A stretch of 47,320 nt of DNA from an uncultured Pedobacter sp. Lineage in GTDB: Bacteria > Bacteroidota > Bacteroidia > Sphingobacteriales > Sphingobacteriaceae. Position 1 is the first letter of the stretch; the number at the start of each line of letters is the position of its first letter. Both the position numbers and the translations under genes were made by a program. The notes under the pieces were generated by a model, which saw nothing but the letters and a program-made list of their open reading frames with translations, was not told the DNA's origin and searched no databases. The stretch is taken from NCBI GenBank assembly GCA_938008555.1, contig CALLKE010000215.1, positions 1 to 47,320 of the forward strand, in the 5' to 3' direction. This document shows, in pieces, positions 34,833-43,329 of the stretch.

Positions 34833-34933
34833 AACATGGACTGAAGCCCCACACTTCAATTCACGACCTACAAGCGATAAATGATGGCATAACCATTTAT
34901 ATTTGAAAAATATAGATCAGCGCTCATAAAAGC

Positions 34934-37108
34934 TTAGACTACTTTTCCTTCTAATTCACTCCATCCAGGAAATTGTTGCTCCCATAGTTTAGCATAATGT
35001 AATTTTCTACCAATCAGATCGTTGTGTGTACCTTCTTCCACCACCAATCCTTTATCCAAAACGACTATTTTATCTGCATTATAAATCGTACTTAAACGAT
35101 GAGCAATCACGAGAATTGTTTTATTGCTGGCTTTTAAAAGATTGATCATTTGTTGTACATACTGCTCTGATGCCGAATCTAATGATGAAGTGGCTTCATC
35201 TAAGATTAGAATTTCTGGATCACGATATAGTGCTCTTGCAATTGCGATCCGTTGACGCTGTCCGCCAGACAATGTAGTGCCATTTTCACCCAAATAAGTT
35301 TGAAAACCTTTGGGTAAGGTTTCTATAAACTCAATAATTCCTAATTGGGTAGCAATATCAATCACTTTTTGCATATCAGGTTCATAATCGCCAACAGCGA
35401 TATTATCGACAACATTGCCTGCAAATAAATCGATTTGCTGAGGTACCACAGAAACTATTTTTCGGAGAGATGTATTGTTAATGTACTTCAGGTTGTATTT
35501 ACCAATAGATATTGTACCATTTTGGATGGGATATATATTTTGAAGCAAGGACATCAAAGTTGATTTTCCAGAACCACTCTCCCCAACAATCGCAGTAAAT
35601 TTTCCTTTGGGGATAGTTAAATTCAATTCGTCAAACACTGTTACACGTGTACCATAACGAAATGATACATTTTCAAACGAAATATCTCCCAATTTATCTG
35701 GTGTTAGATCGATCTGTGTGTCTTCCTGTTCACGCTCCAAATCCATGATTTCAAATAATCGATCGGCAGCTATAGCCGCATTTTGCACTGTCTTATTCAT
35801 TCCTATGAGCGAAGAGACTGGGCCTGTGAAATAACCTATCAAACTATAAAAAGACAATAGTTCACCTGGAGTTATGTGGCCATCTAAAACATATCCTGCA
35901 CCAACCCACAATAAAATGATGGTAAATATGTGAGATACAAATCCCGATGAAGTACCAGAAAAAATGGAATTCATACTCGATTTATAAATGGTACCAAGCA
36001 GTGTAATAAAACGCGTCTCTGTTTTTTCATTGGCATATGACTCTAAACCGAAACGTTTAATAGTTCCTACAGAGTTAATGCTCTCAAACAATTGAGACTC
36101 TAGTTCTGCGGCATTTTCCATCAATGTACGCTCCATTTTTTTGTTCAGTTTATTCGTAACCACATAAATCAAGGCATACAAAGGAACTACTGTCAGCATG
36201 AGGAGTGCCAGCTTCCCATTATAGGTGAACATCACGATAAATGAGAAAATTAGGATGAAAATGTTCAACAGAAAATCGATGCTTGCATCGTTCAAAAAAG
36301 CTCTAATTTTCGAAGCATCATTAATACGTGATACGATCTCACCGACACGCATTGTATCAAAAAACTGTTGAGGTAATTTTAGGAGATGTTTATAATATCC
36401 CAGAATAAGTTGGGAATCCAGCATTTGCCCTGTTTTGATAGTAAAGATGGTTTTTACTGTTCCTATAAATATTTGAATCAGCAGGATAGCAATCATGCCC
36501 ACACCCATCATATTCAATAAGCCACGATTTCCATCTGGCAATACAAAATCAAGGATCTTTCCTACAAAAATGGATGACGATAAACCCAAAATAGTGTAGA
36601 TGATTGCGCCAAAAAGCACTTGCAACAAAATACTTTTATACGGCTTAATTAAATTCCAAAAACGTTTATTGATGGAGACTTTTTCATTTCCAGCTTTAAA
36701 CTCCTCGGTAGGAAGTAACAATACCAGCACGCTTGTCCATTCTTTTTTAAATTCTTCATGGGTTTTGCGATGCATCTGCCCATCGGCCGGATCCATTACT
36801 TCGATGTATTTACTAGTGGTTTTATAAATCACCACGAAATGATGTAGCACTTCCTTAACAACCACATGCGCAATAGCCGGCTTAGGTATTTTAAACAGAC
36901 TATCAAAAGACCCTTTGACACCTTTCGCCTCAAAACCTAATTTCTCTGCCGCCTCAACCATACCGAGCACATTCGTTCCTTTTTTATCGGTACTCGCCAT
37001 TTGGCGTATGCGAGCCACCGGCAATTTTAGATCATAATTTGCGGCAACCGATGCCAAACACGCAGCACCACAGTCGGTAATATCGCGCTGTTTTACCTTA
37101 ATACTCAT
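34934..37108 (-). CDS. C39 peptidase-containing ABC exporter (bacteriocin/peptide type)
   Basis: 724 aa, the classic PCAT layout. Residues 1-135 are a C39 cysteine protease with the catalytic set intact: Gln7, Cys13 in QRDITDCGAACL, a His in VLHHFVVIYK (His90) and Asp106 in VMDPADG. Six membrane helices follow (~160-430), then an ATPase with Walker A GESGSGKS, signature LSGGQRQR, Walker B ILILDEATSSLD and H-loop IAHRLST. Such proteins cut a double-glycine leader and export the peptide. The HlyD-type partner is 42 bases upstream. No precursor peptide or modification enzyme is visible within the window. Confidence 0.94.
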   Translation of the reverse strand: MSIKVKQRDITDCGAACLASVAANYDLKLPVARIRQMASTDKKGTNVLGMVEAAEKLGFEAKGVKGSFDSLFKIPKPAIAHVVVKEVLHHFVVIYKTTSKYIEVMDPADGQMHRKTHEEFKKEWTSVLVLLLPTEEFKAGNEKVSINKRFWNLIKPYKSILLQVLFGAIIYTILGLSSSIFVGKILDFVLPDGNRGLLNMMGVGMIAILLIQIFIGTVKTIFTIKTGQMLDSQLILGYYKHLLKLPQQFFDTMRVGEIVSRINDASKIRAFLNDASIDFLLNIFILIFSFIVMFTYNGKLALLMLTVVPLYALIYVVTNKLNKKMERTLMENAAELESQLFESINSVGTIKRFGLESYANEKTETRFITLLGTIYKSSMNSIFSGTSSGFVSHIFTIILLWVGAGYVLDGHITPGELLSFYSLIGYFTGPVSSLIGMNKTVQNAAIAADRLFEIMDLEREQEDTQIDLTPDKLGDISFENVSFRYGTRVTVFDELNLTIPKGKFTAIVGESGSGKSTLMSLLQNIYPIQNGTISIGKYNLKYINNTSLRKIVSVVPQQIDLFAGNVVDNIAVGDYEPDMQKVIDIATQLGIIEFIETLPKGFQTYLGENGTTLSGGQRQRIAIARALYRDPEILILDEATSSLDSASEQYVQQMINLLKASNKTILVIAHRLSTIYNADKIVVLDKGLVVEEGTHNDLIGRKLHYAKLWEQQFPGWSELEGKVV

Positions 37109-37150
37109 ATTCTATACGTTATTTTATCTAGAAAAAAGATGGCCGCGGTA

Positions 37151-38356
37151 CTATTCCTGAGGTACATTTAGCGCTTTTTGTGATGAACTCGAAGTCTGTT
37201 TAGGATTAATCCAATCATCTACTTTGTCATATAGTAATTGATATAAACTTCGTTCTGCTACTGTAAATCGAGCACTAAGACTCATTCCTTTCTTCAGATA
37301 CCCTTTATACCCATTTTTTAACTGCAAATAATTTTTATCCAAGCTGCATTTTATTTTAAAAAATGGTTGATTGTTGAAGACCAATATATCGTCTGAGATA
37401 TCGATAATCTTACCTGTTAACAGCCCCCACTGATTATAATTGAAAGCATCAATTTGAAAACGGGCATCTTGTCCGCTGTGTATTAAACCGATCTCAGAAG
37501 GTTTGATATAACAATAGGCCAAAAGGCTACCTTCTGGGGAGATTTCAGCAACTTTTTGGCTACCAATTAAATAAGCACCGGCATGTAAGCTACCCATATT
37601 CTGAATAGAACCACTTACAGGAGCTCGTAAAACAAGTTGTTTTTCTTGCTCACTATAGTTTTTCTCCATTTTCTGAAACTCACGCAAATCATTCTGATAC
37701 TTATTAGCATCTGCCTGGCATCTCGATTTATAATTTTTCTCTACCAGTACCCAATTCGATTGGGCCTGTTCCATCTCAAGCTTGTATTTCTCAAACTCTG
37801 CAGCAGTAAGCACCTTGTTGTGATACAATATTTCGTAACGTTTATATGTGCGTTCCGCTTGTTCTTTTGCGAGATGGTTATTTTTTAATTCTTGTACATA
37901 TTGCTGCCACGATGCTTGATATTGTCCTGTTTGGAGATCGGATATTTTTATATTCGCATTTTGATTGAGAGCTTGTATAATGCGATTAACATCTTGCAAA
38001 TTTTGATTCAATTGGGATAGCTGCGTTTGTAAAATATTGTTTTGCATTTTTGGAGCAGAGGCATCCATGAGCAACAACGTATCTCCCTGTTTTATTTTCT
38101 GATTATCCTTGATCATCAACTGGGTAATACGGCCTGTAATTGGCGCATAAAGTTGCTGTTTCTCTACAGCTGGCTGTAAATAACCAGCCGTACTCCTTAC
38201 ACTAATTTGGACTTTTATGAATGGCAGAGCTGCCAATATCCCAGCAACAACCATCAATACGGTTATATAAATGATTTTGCTTTGGCTACTAATTTTATAT
38301 TTATAGAAAATCGCGGTATTAACAATGGTTTGAGCAGTATGGGTAGATAAAGACAT
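37151..38356 (-). CDS. HlyD family membrane-fusion protein of the C39 exporter
   Basis: 401 aa. A short cytoplasmic start, one membrane helix (about 27-48), a biotinyl-lipoyl-like half (YAPITGRITQLMIKDNQKIKQGDTLLLMD, ~69-97), a long coiled-coil hairpin (~105-240) and the second lipoyl half with barrel (LVLRAPVSGSIQNMGSLHAGAYLIG). It bridges the ABC exporter to an outer-membrane channel. It is the first gene of the two-gene unit. No TolC-like gene lies nearby, so a distant outer-membrane protein must complete the system. Confidence 0.92.
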   Translation of the reverse strand: MSLSTHTAQTIVNTAIFYKYKISSQSKIIYITVLMVVAGILAALPFIKVQISVRSTAGYLQPAVEKQQLYAPITGRITQLMIKDNQKIKQGDTLLLMDASAPKMQNNILQTQLSQLNQNLQDVNRIIQALNQNANIKISDLQTGQYQASWQQYVQELKNNHLAKEQAERTYKRYEILYHNKVLTAAEFEKYKLEMEQAQSNWVLVEKNYKSRCQADANKYQNDLREFQKMEKNYSEQEKQLVLRAPVSGSIQNMGSLHAGAYLIGSQKVAEISPEGSLLAYCYIKPSEIGLIHSGQDARFQIDAFNYNQWGLLTGKIIDISDDILVFNNQPFFKIKCSLDKNYLQLKNGYKGYLKKGMSLSARFTVAERSLYQLLYDKVDDWINPKQTSSSSQKALNVPQE

Positions 38357-38671
38357 GGTTTTCTTATTATTTTAATTTCATTCATCGTTTAGCAAATCAG
38401 ACTTATTAATTATCCGCAAATACTACCTCTAGAATTATGTTAATTTGGCATTAATTAAGACCTAAAAACGCCTATTTCTTAGGTCTGTCTGCTTTGAGAT
38501 AACATGAACAAGCTTGATTTCTTCTTCATATTAATCATCTAAAACACTGATGTGAAACGCTTTCACCCAAAGCACTGCACAATAATTTACAATTATAGGA
38601 ATATTTCGCAACGATAGTTCATAGCCAAAAAGCTGATTATATACGCGAAAATGGCTACTTTAGCGTCAATT
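38357..38671. other. Divergent intergenic region between the exporter and mutL
   Basis: 315 bases. It holds an 8-base inverted repeat, AGACCTAA (38458-38465) and TTAGGTCT (38479-38486), over a 13-base loop. It also holds a 16-codon minus-strand frame at 38529-38479 (MKKKSSLFMLSQSRQT), without a convincing ribosome-binding site or double glycine. The repeat has no T-run on either side. No Bacteroidota-type promoter pair was seen. Confidence 0.45.
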
Positions 38672-40543
38672 ATGTCTGACATCATACAACTTTTACCTGA
38701 CTCAGTTGCCAATCAGATTGCGGCTGGGGAAGTAGTACAACGACCCGCCTCGGCAGTAAAGGAACTTATTGAAAATGCCATTGACTCTGGCTCAGATAAG
38801 ATTCAGCTAAATATAAAGGATGCGGGAAAATCACTTATCCAGGTAATCGATAATGGTTGTGGTATGAGCATAACAGATGCACGCATGTGCTTTGAACGTC
38901 ATGCAACTTCAAAAATCCGAAAGGCTGAGGATTTATTTGCCATTCGAACAATGGGTTTTCGTGGCGAAGCAATGGCTTCAATAGCAGCAATTGCTCAAAT
39001 TGAATTAAAAACCCGACGACACGAAGATGAACTGGGAACTTTTGTTCAGATTGAAGGATCAGAAGTAATTCTTCAGGAGCCTACTTCTTCTACCCCTGGA
39101 ACCAATATTTGTGTAAAAAACCTATTCTACAATACTCCAGCCCGCCGGAATTTTCTGAAAGGAAATTCCGTTGAGATGCGCCATGTCATTGATGAATTCC
39201 AGCGCACAGCTTTGGCCAATCCAGAGATATTTTTCACGCTACATCATGATGGAAATGAACTTTTTCATCTACCCAAAAGCAATTTAAAACAACGTATAGT
39301 TCATTTATTTGGCAATTCATATAATCAACGACTGGTTCCAGTAGAGGAAGAAACGAGTATCATCACCTTGAAAGGTTATGTTGGCAAGCCTGAGTTTGCA
39401 AAAAAAACGAGAGGTGAACAATTCTTCTTCGTAAATAGTCGTTTCGTAAAAGATCCCTATTTAAATCATGCTGTACTCTCTGCATTTGAAGAAATGTTGC
39501 CAACTGATAGTTATCCGCTGTATGTTTTGTTTATCGATATCGATCCAGCCAAGATTGATATCAATGTACATCCAACTAAAACAGAAATTAAATATCAAGA
39601 CGAGAAATCCATTTACGCAATTATCCGCTCTGCTGTGAAACGTTCATTGGGTAAGTATAATATCAGCCCAACGTTAGACTTTAACCAAGAAACAGGTTTT
39701 AGTCAAATGATTACCCAAAAAGCACCAGAAGATATTGTTCCTCCTCAAATCAGTTTCAACCCCGACTTTAATCCTTTTGGCGCAGGTCAAAGATCACAAC
39801 AAAGAGAGCCTTCCTTTGCACAGCATCTGGGCGCAGAAAAAAAGGGGATCCCTCAAAACTGGTCATCTTTATACGAAATTGCAGAAGCACCTATTTCAGT
39901 CCAAAGCCAGTTGCCTATTGAGGAACATCCTACACAAGTAGATATTGCTGGCCAAACATTAGAAAAACTAAGCAGACAGCAAATTTTCCAATTACACAAT
40001 CGCTTCATTATTTCGCAAATAAAGTCTGGCTTCATCCTGATTGATCAACAAGCAGCGCATGAGCGTATTTTATATGAACGATTTTTAAAACAATTAGATC
40101 ATCATCCAGGCGGAAGCCAACAAAGTCTTTTTCCACAAACAGTTGACCTTAGTTCAAGTGATTTTGAATTAGTAAAAGAATTATTGCCAGACATCCAATC
40201 GCTGGGCTTTTTAATACGTGAATTTGGGAAGAATACCATTGTTGTAGAGGGCATTCCAGCTAATATAGGATCCAATATCAGTGAGAAGGAATTATTAGAA
40301 CAACTTATCGAGGGCTTTAAAAACAATCAATCTCAATTGAGGTTACATAAGCGGGAGAATCTGGCTCATACAATGGCAAAAAATACAGCGATCAAGCAAG
40401 GTACTACGCTGTCTATAGAAGAGATGAACCGTATCGTTGATGAGCTTTTCGCTTGCGAGCTTCCCAATACATCTTTACACGCGAAACCGATAATTATTAC
40501 TTTTACCCTGGATGAGCTCATGCAAAGATTTGAATCCAGATAA
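38672..40543 (+). CDS. mutL: DNA mismatch repair protein MutL
   Basis: 623 aa from the ATG at 38672 (MSDIIQLLPDSVANQIAAGEVV), the family's usual start; an ATG 21 bases upstream adds atypical residues. The GHKL ATPase has ELIENAIDSG, DNGCGM and GFRGEA in the first ~105 residues, then the transducer domain (INVHPTKTEI) to ~330. A linker leads to the C-terminal dimerisation domain. The metal-binding endonuclease motif DQHA-x2-E-x4-E appears as DQQAAHERILYE, with Gln in place of His. It joins mismatch recognition to strand removal. The rhomboid genes follow after 19 bases. Confidence 0.95.
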   Translation: MSDIIQLLPDSVANQIAAGEVVQRPASAVKELIENAIDSGSDKIQLNIKDAGKSLIQVIDNGCGMSITDARMCFERHATSKIRKAEDLFAIRTMGFRGEAMASIAAIAQIELKTRRHEDELGTFVQIEGSEVILQEPTSSTPGTNICVKNLFYNTPARRNFLKGNSVEMRHVIDEFQRTALANPEIFFTLHHDGNELFHLPKSNLKQRIVHLFGNSYNQRLVPVEEETSIITLKGYVGKPEFAKKTRGEQFFFVNSRFVKDPYLNHAVLSAFEEMLPTDSYPLYVLFIDIDPAKIDINVHPTKTEIKYQDEKSIYAIIRSAVKRSLGKYNISPTLDFNQETGFSQMITQKAPEDIVPPQISFNPDFNPFGAGQRSQQREPSFAQHLGAEKKGIPQNWSSLYEIAEAPISVQSQLPIEEHPTQVDIAGQTLEKLSRQQIFQLHNRFIISQIKSGFILIDQQAAHERILYERFLKQLDHHPGGSQQSLFPQTVDLSSSDFELVKELLPDIQSLGFLIREFGKNTIVVEGIPANIGSNISEKELLEQLIEGFKNNQSQLRLHKRENLAHTMAKNTAIKQGTTLSIEEMNRIVDELFACELPNTSLHAKPIIITFTLDELMQRFESR

Positions 40544-40562
40544 GTCTTATTGAAAGTATACG

Positions 40563-41279
40563 ATGAACAGATATAGCACCTCTCCTTTTTCAAACATACC
40601 TCCGGTAGTTAAGAATCTGCTGATTATTAACATTATTTTTTTTATTGCCACACTTATATTTGAAAGTAAGGGAATGTCTCTAGTTGAGCTATTGGGTGTT
40701 TACTATTTTGATTCGCCGAAATTTCATAGTTGGCAGATCATTACTTATATGTTTATGCATGGGGGCTTTGCACATATTGCATTTAATATGTTTGCTTTAT
40801 TTACGTTCGGATCTACTTTGGAATACACCATGGGCTCTAAGCGATTCTTAAATTTTTACCTCATCACAGGCTTAGGTGCTCTTGCACTTCAAATGCTTGT
40901 ACAGGCATTCGAGGTACATCAAATTGCAGGAAGTTTTACCATTGATACAACAACCTTTACTTCATCTAATCATGACCACATTCGCACATTAAGTGAAATC
41001 TATTCGGCTCCTATGGTAGGTGCTTCAGGCGCAATTTTTGGATTATTAATTGCATTTGGTATCCTTTATCCGGATGTCGAATTACTGATTTTATTCATTC
41101 CTGTCCCTGTAAAAGCTAAATACATCATACCAGGCTATATTTTACTGGAGCTCTTTTTAGGTATAGCTCAGTTCTCGGGTGATTCAATTGCACACTTCGC
41201 ACATTTGGGCGGAGCATTATTTGGTTTTATCTTAATAAAATTCTGGCACCTACGACGAATACGTAATTTCTATGAATAA
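40563..41279 (+). CDS. Rhomboid family intramembrane serine protease (first of two)
   Basis: 238 aa with about six membrane helices. The rhomboid catalytic dyad is present: Ser155 in MVGASGAIFGLL and His214 in HFAHLGGALFGF, with the oxyanion His71/Asn75 in HIAFNMF. A long loop (~115-150) separates helices 3 and 4. It cuts membrane proteins within or near the bilayer; substrates are unknown. The end overlaps the next rhomboid gene by 8 bases. Confidence 0.93.
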   Translation: MNRYSTSPFSNIPPVVKNLLIINIIFFIATLIFESKGMSLVELLGVYYFDSPKFHSWQIITYMFMHGGFAHIAFNMFALFTFGSTLEYTMGSKRFLNFYLITGLGALALQMLVQAFEVHQIAGSFTIDTTTFTSSNHDHIRTLSEIYSAPMVGASGAIFGLLIAFGILYPDVELLILFIPVPVKAKYIIPGYILLELFLGIAQFSGDSIAHFAHLGGALFGFILIKFWHLRRIRNFYE

Positions 41280-42126
41280 AAATGTTATTCGCGAATTATA
41301 CGATCATGTGTTTCAATCAGGTGATCGGCTGAGTTTACTCATTGGCATTAATGTATTGGTCTTTCTCCTGATCAACTTAATTGCTTTATTTGAGTTCCTA
41401 TTTACAAGCATCACACCTGTGGCAGACTGGTTAACTATGCAACTATCTGTCCCCGCACATTTGTCGGTATTACCTTATAAGTTTTGGACCATCCTTACAT
41501 ACATGTTTACACATAGAGCTTTGTTCCATCTCTTATTTAATATGCTTTGGTTGTATTGGATGGGTCGGATATTTTTAGATTTTCTAAACAAGCGACAGTT
41601 TATATTTACTTATCTAGCAGGTGGACTCTCAGGGGCTCTTATTTTTATTTTGGCATACAATACCCTACCTGTGTTGGCAGCCTCAAATACTCCAACGAGT
41701 ATGTTAGGTGCTTCGGCTAGCATAATGGCTATTGTTGTCGCTACTGCTACATTAGTCCCTAACTATGCTATTCGTTTATTATTGTTTGGTGATATTCGAC
41801 TGAAATATCTTGCATTGGCGTATTTGATAATGGATATTATTGGAATTTCTGGAGGAAACCCAGGTGGCAATATTGCTCATATTGGAGGTGCTATACTCGG
41901 TTTTATTTATACCAAACAACTACAAAATGGAAACGACTGGAGCAAAATATTCAAGAAACGCAGTAAACTAAGGGTGGTAAAAAAACAAAATGAAGCAAAA
42001 TCAGATAGTACAGCAATAAACCAAGCAGTTATTGACTCTATCTTAGATAAGATATCAAAGTCAGGTTACGAAAGTCTAACTCCGTCAGAGAAAAAACAAC
42101 TTTTTAAAGCCAGCAACACAGAATGA
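41272..42126 (+). CDS. Rhomboid family intramembrane serine protease (second of two), with C-terminal tail domain
   Basis: 284 aa. The rhomboid core has His86/Asn90 in FHLLFNMLWLYWMG, Ser148 in MLGASASIMA and His203 in NIAHIGGAILGF, so it looks active. The last ~70 residues form a soluble basic tail ending in DSILDKISKSGYESLTPSEKK, a DUF6576-like end common in Bacteroidota rhomboids. Overlaps on both sides (8 bases with the first rhomboid, 4 with the EEP gene) imply coupled translation. Confidence 0.92.
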   Translation: MNKNVIRELYDHVFQSGDRLSLLIGINVLVFLLINLIALFEFLFTSITPVADWLTMQLSVPAHLSVLPYKFWTILTYMFTHRALFHLLFNMLWLYWMGRIFLDFLNKRQFIFTYLAGGLSGALIFILAYNTLPVLAASNTPTSMLGASASIMAIVVATATLVPNYAIRLLLFGDIRLKYLALAYLIMDIIGISGGNPGGNIAHIGGAILGFIYTKQLQNGNDWSKIFKKRSKLRVVKKQNEAKSDSTAINQAVIDSILDKISKSGYESLTPSEKKQLFKASNTE

Positions 42127-43259
42127 GTCGAAAGAAAAAATCAGTGCATCGGCTACATTTTTTCAATAAGATCATTCTATTTTTCAATAGTTTATCTGCA
42201 CTAGTTTTATTACTAAGTTACTTAGCTGCAATTATAGATCCTCGCCTATTTTGGCCGATTTCTTTCTTAGGATTAGCCTATCCCATACTGTTATTAGTCA
42301 ATATTCTTTTTAGCGGATATTGGCTATGTAGTCGCTGCCCAAAATTTGCACTCCTATCTTTTTTTACAATTATCATTGGCTGGAAATTTTTGGTGAGCTA
42401 TATCGGCTTCCGCGAACCAACAGCTATTGGAGTACCCAAATCATCTCAACGTTTTATTCGGGTGATGACATATAATGTGCATGAGTTTAAACAATTTGGT
42501 GATAAGAATGATATCCGAACCAAAGCTCTATTTCTAGATATCATCCAAAAAGAACAACCCGATATAGTCTGTTTTCAGGAATTTTTTACACGTCGTACGA
42601 ATGAATACAATTTTAAAAAAGCAATCAGCGAAGTATTAAATACATCACACTACTATTACAGTCCCACCAAAGGCAATAGCTACGAAACAATTGGGCTAGC
42701 CATCTTTTCAAAGTTTCCAATCATTCATAGAGGAGTCATCCAGTTTGAGAAGCATAATAACAATGAATCCATCTTTACTGATATTAAGGCCAACAATAGC
42801 ATATTTAGAGTTTATAATGTACACCTTCAGTCTATCCGTTTTAAGCCAGAAGACTATAAATACATCGACGAGTTCAAAAATCAAATGGGTGCTGATGTAG
42901 AATCATCTCGTCGGATTGGAGGCCGCTTAAAACGAGCATTTATCAAACGAAGTGGTCAAGTGGAGATACTAAAAAATCACACTAAAACATGTCAAACACC
43001 CTACTTAGTGGCAGGAGACTTCAACGATACTCCTATATCATACACTGTCAATAGCATGCTTTCGGGAGGCTTAATTAATAGTTTTCGGGAGAAGGGAAGT
43101 GGTTTGGGTATCACATACAATGGTGATTTTCCAAATTTTCAAATTGACTACATTTTAGTAAGCCCTAGTTTTTCTGTTAAAAATTACCGTATCGTACAAA
43201 AAAAAGCATCTGATCATTATGCTGTGAGAAGCGATCTAGAGCTCAAAACAAAAGAGTAA
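42123..43259 (+). CDS. Endonuclease/exonuclease/phosphatase (EEP) family protein, membrane-anchored
   Basis: 378 aa. Three N-terminal hydrophobic helices (about 13-37, 42-66 and 73-90) anchor the protein. The EEP domain begins at MTYNVHEFKQ (~117) and has CFQEFF (metal Glu), VAGDFNDTPIS (catalytic Asp/Asn), QIDYILVS and SDHYAVRSDL, the complete catalytic set. It should hydrolyse a phosphodiester, either nucleic acid or a lipid headgroup; membrane anchoring makes an envelope or lipid substrate possible. It is last in the mutL-rhomboid-rhomboid-EEP run. Confidence 0.9.
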   Translation: MSRKKKSVHRLHFFNKIILFFNSLSALVLLLSYLAAIIDPRLFWPISFLGLAYPILLLVNILFSGYWLCSRCPKFALLSFFTIIIGWKFLVSYIGFREPTAIGVPKSSQRFIRVMTYNVHEFKQFGDKNDIRTKALFLDIIQKEQPDIVCFQEFFTRRTNEYNFKKAISEVLNTSHYYYSPTKGNSYETIGLAIFSKFPIIHRGVIQFEKHNNNESIFTDIKANNSIFRVYNVHLQSIRFKPEDYKYIDEFKNQMGADVESSRRIGGRLKRAFIKRSGQVEILKNHTKTCQTPYLVAGDFNDTPISYTVNSMLSGGLINSFREKGSGLGITYNGDFPNFQIDYILVSPSFSVKNYRIVQKKASDHYAVRSDLELKTKE

Positions 43260-43280
43260 AAGCCTCACGCAGGCTACTCT
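43253..43280 (+). terminator. Hairpin at the end of the mutL-EEP run
   Basis: AGAGT (43253-43257) pairs with ACTCT (43276-43280) and AGCCT (43261-43265) with AGGCT (43271-43275), a two-part stem with a three-base bulge that overlaps the EEP stop codon. The following sequence CTTCACATACC is not T-rich, so it may be only a 3'-end stabiliser. Confidence 0.45.
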
Positions 43281-43329
43281 CTTCACATACCTGAAACAAA
43301 AACTGTCATGTATTTATAAAGTTTACGAC

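Noticed and set aside
34898..34905. Plus-strand TATATTTG promoter-like box
   Set aside because: No -33 partner and no plus-strand gene follows; it would only give antisense RNA into the exporter gene.
38458..38486. Inverted repeat as a terminator
   Set aside because: No T-run on either side and no gene ends nearby.
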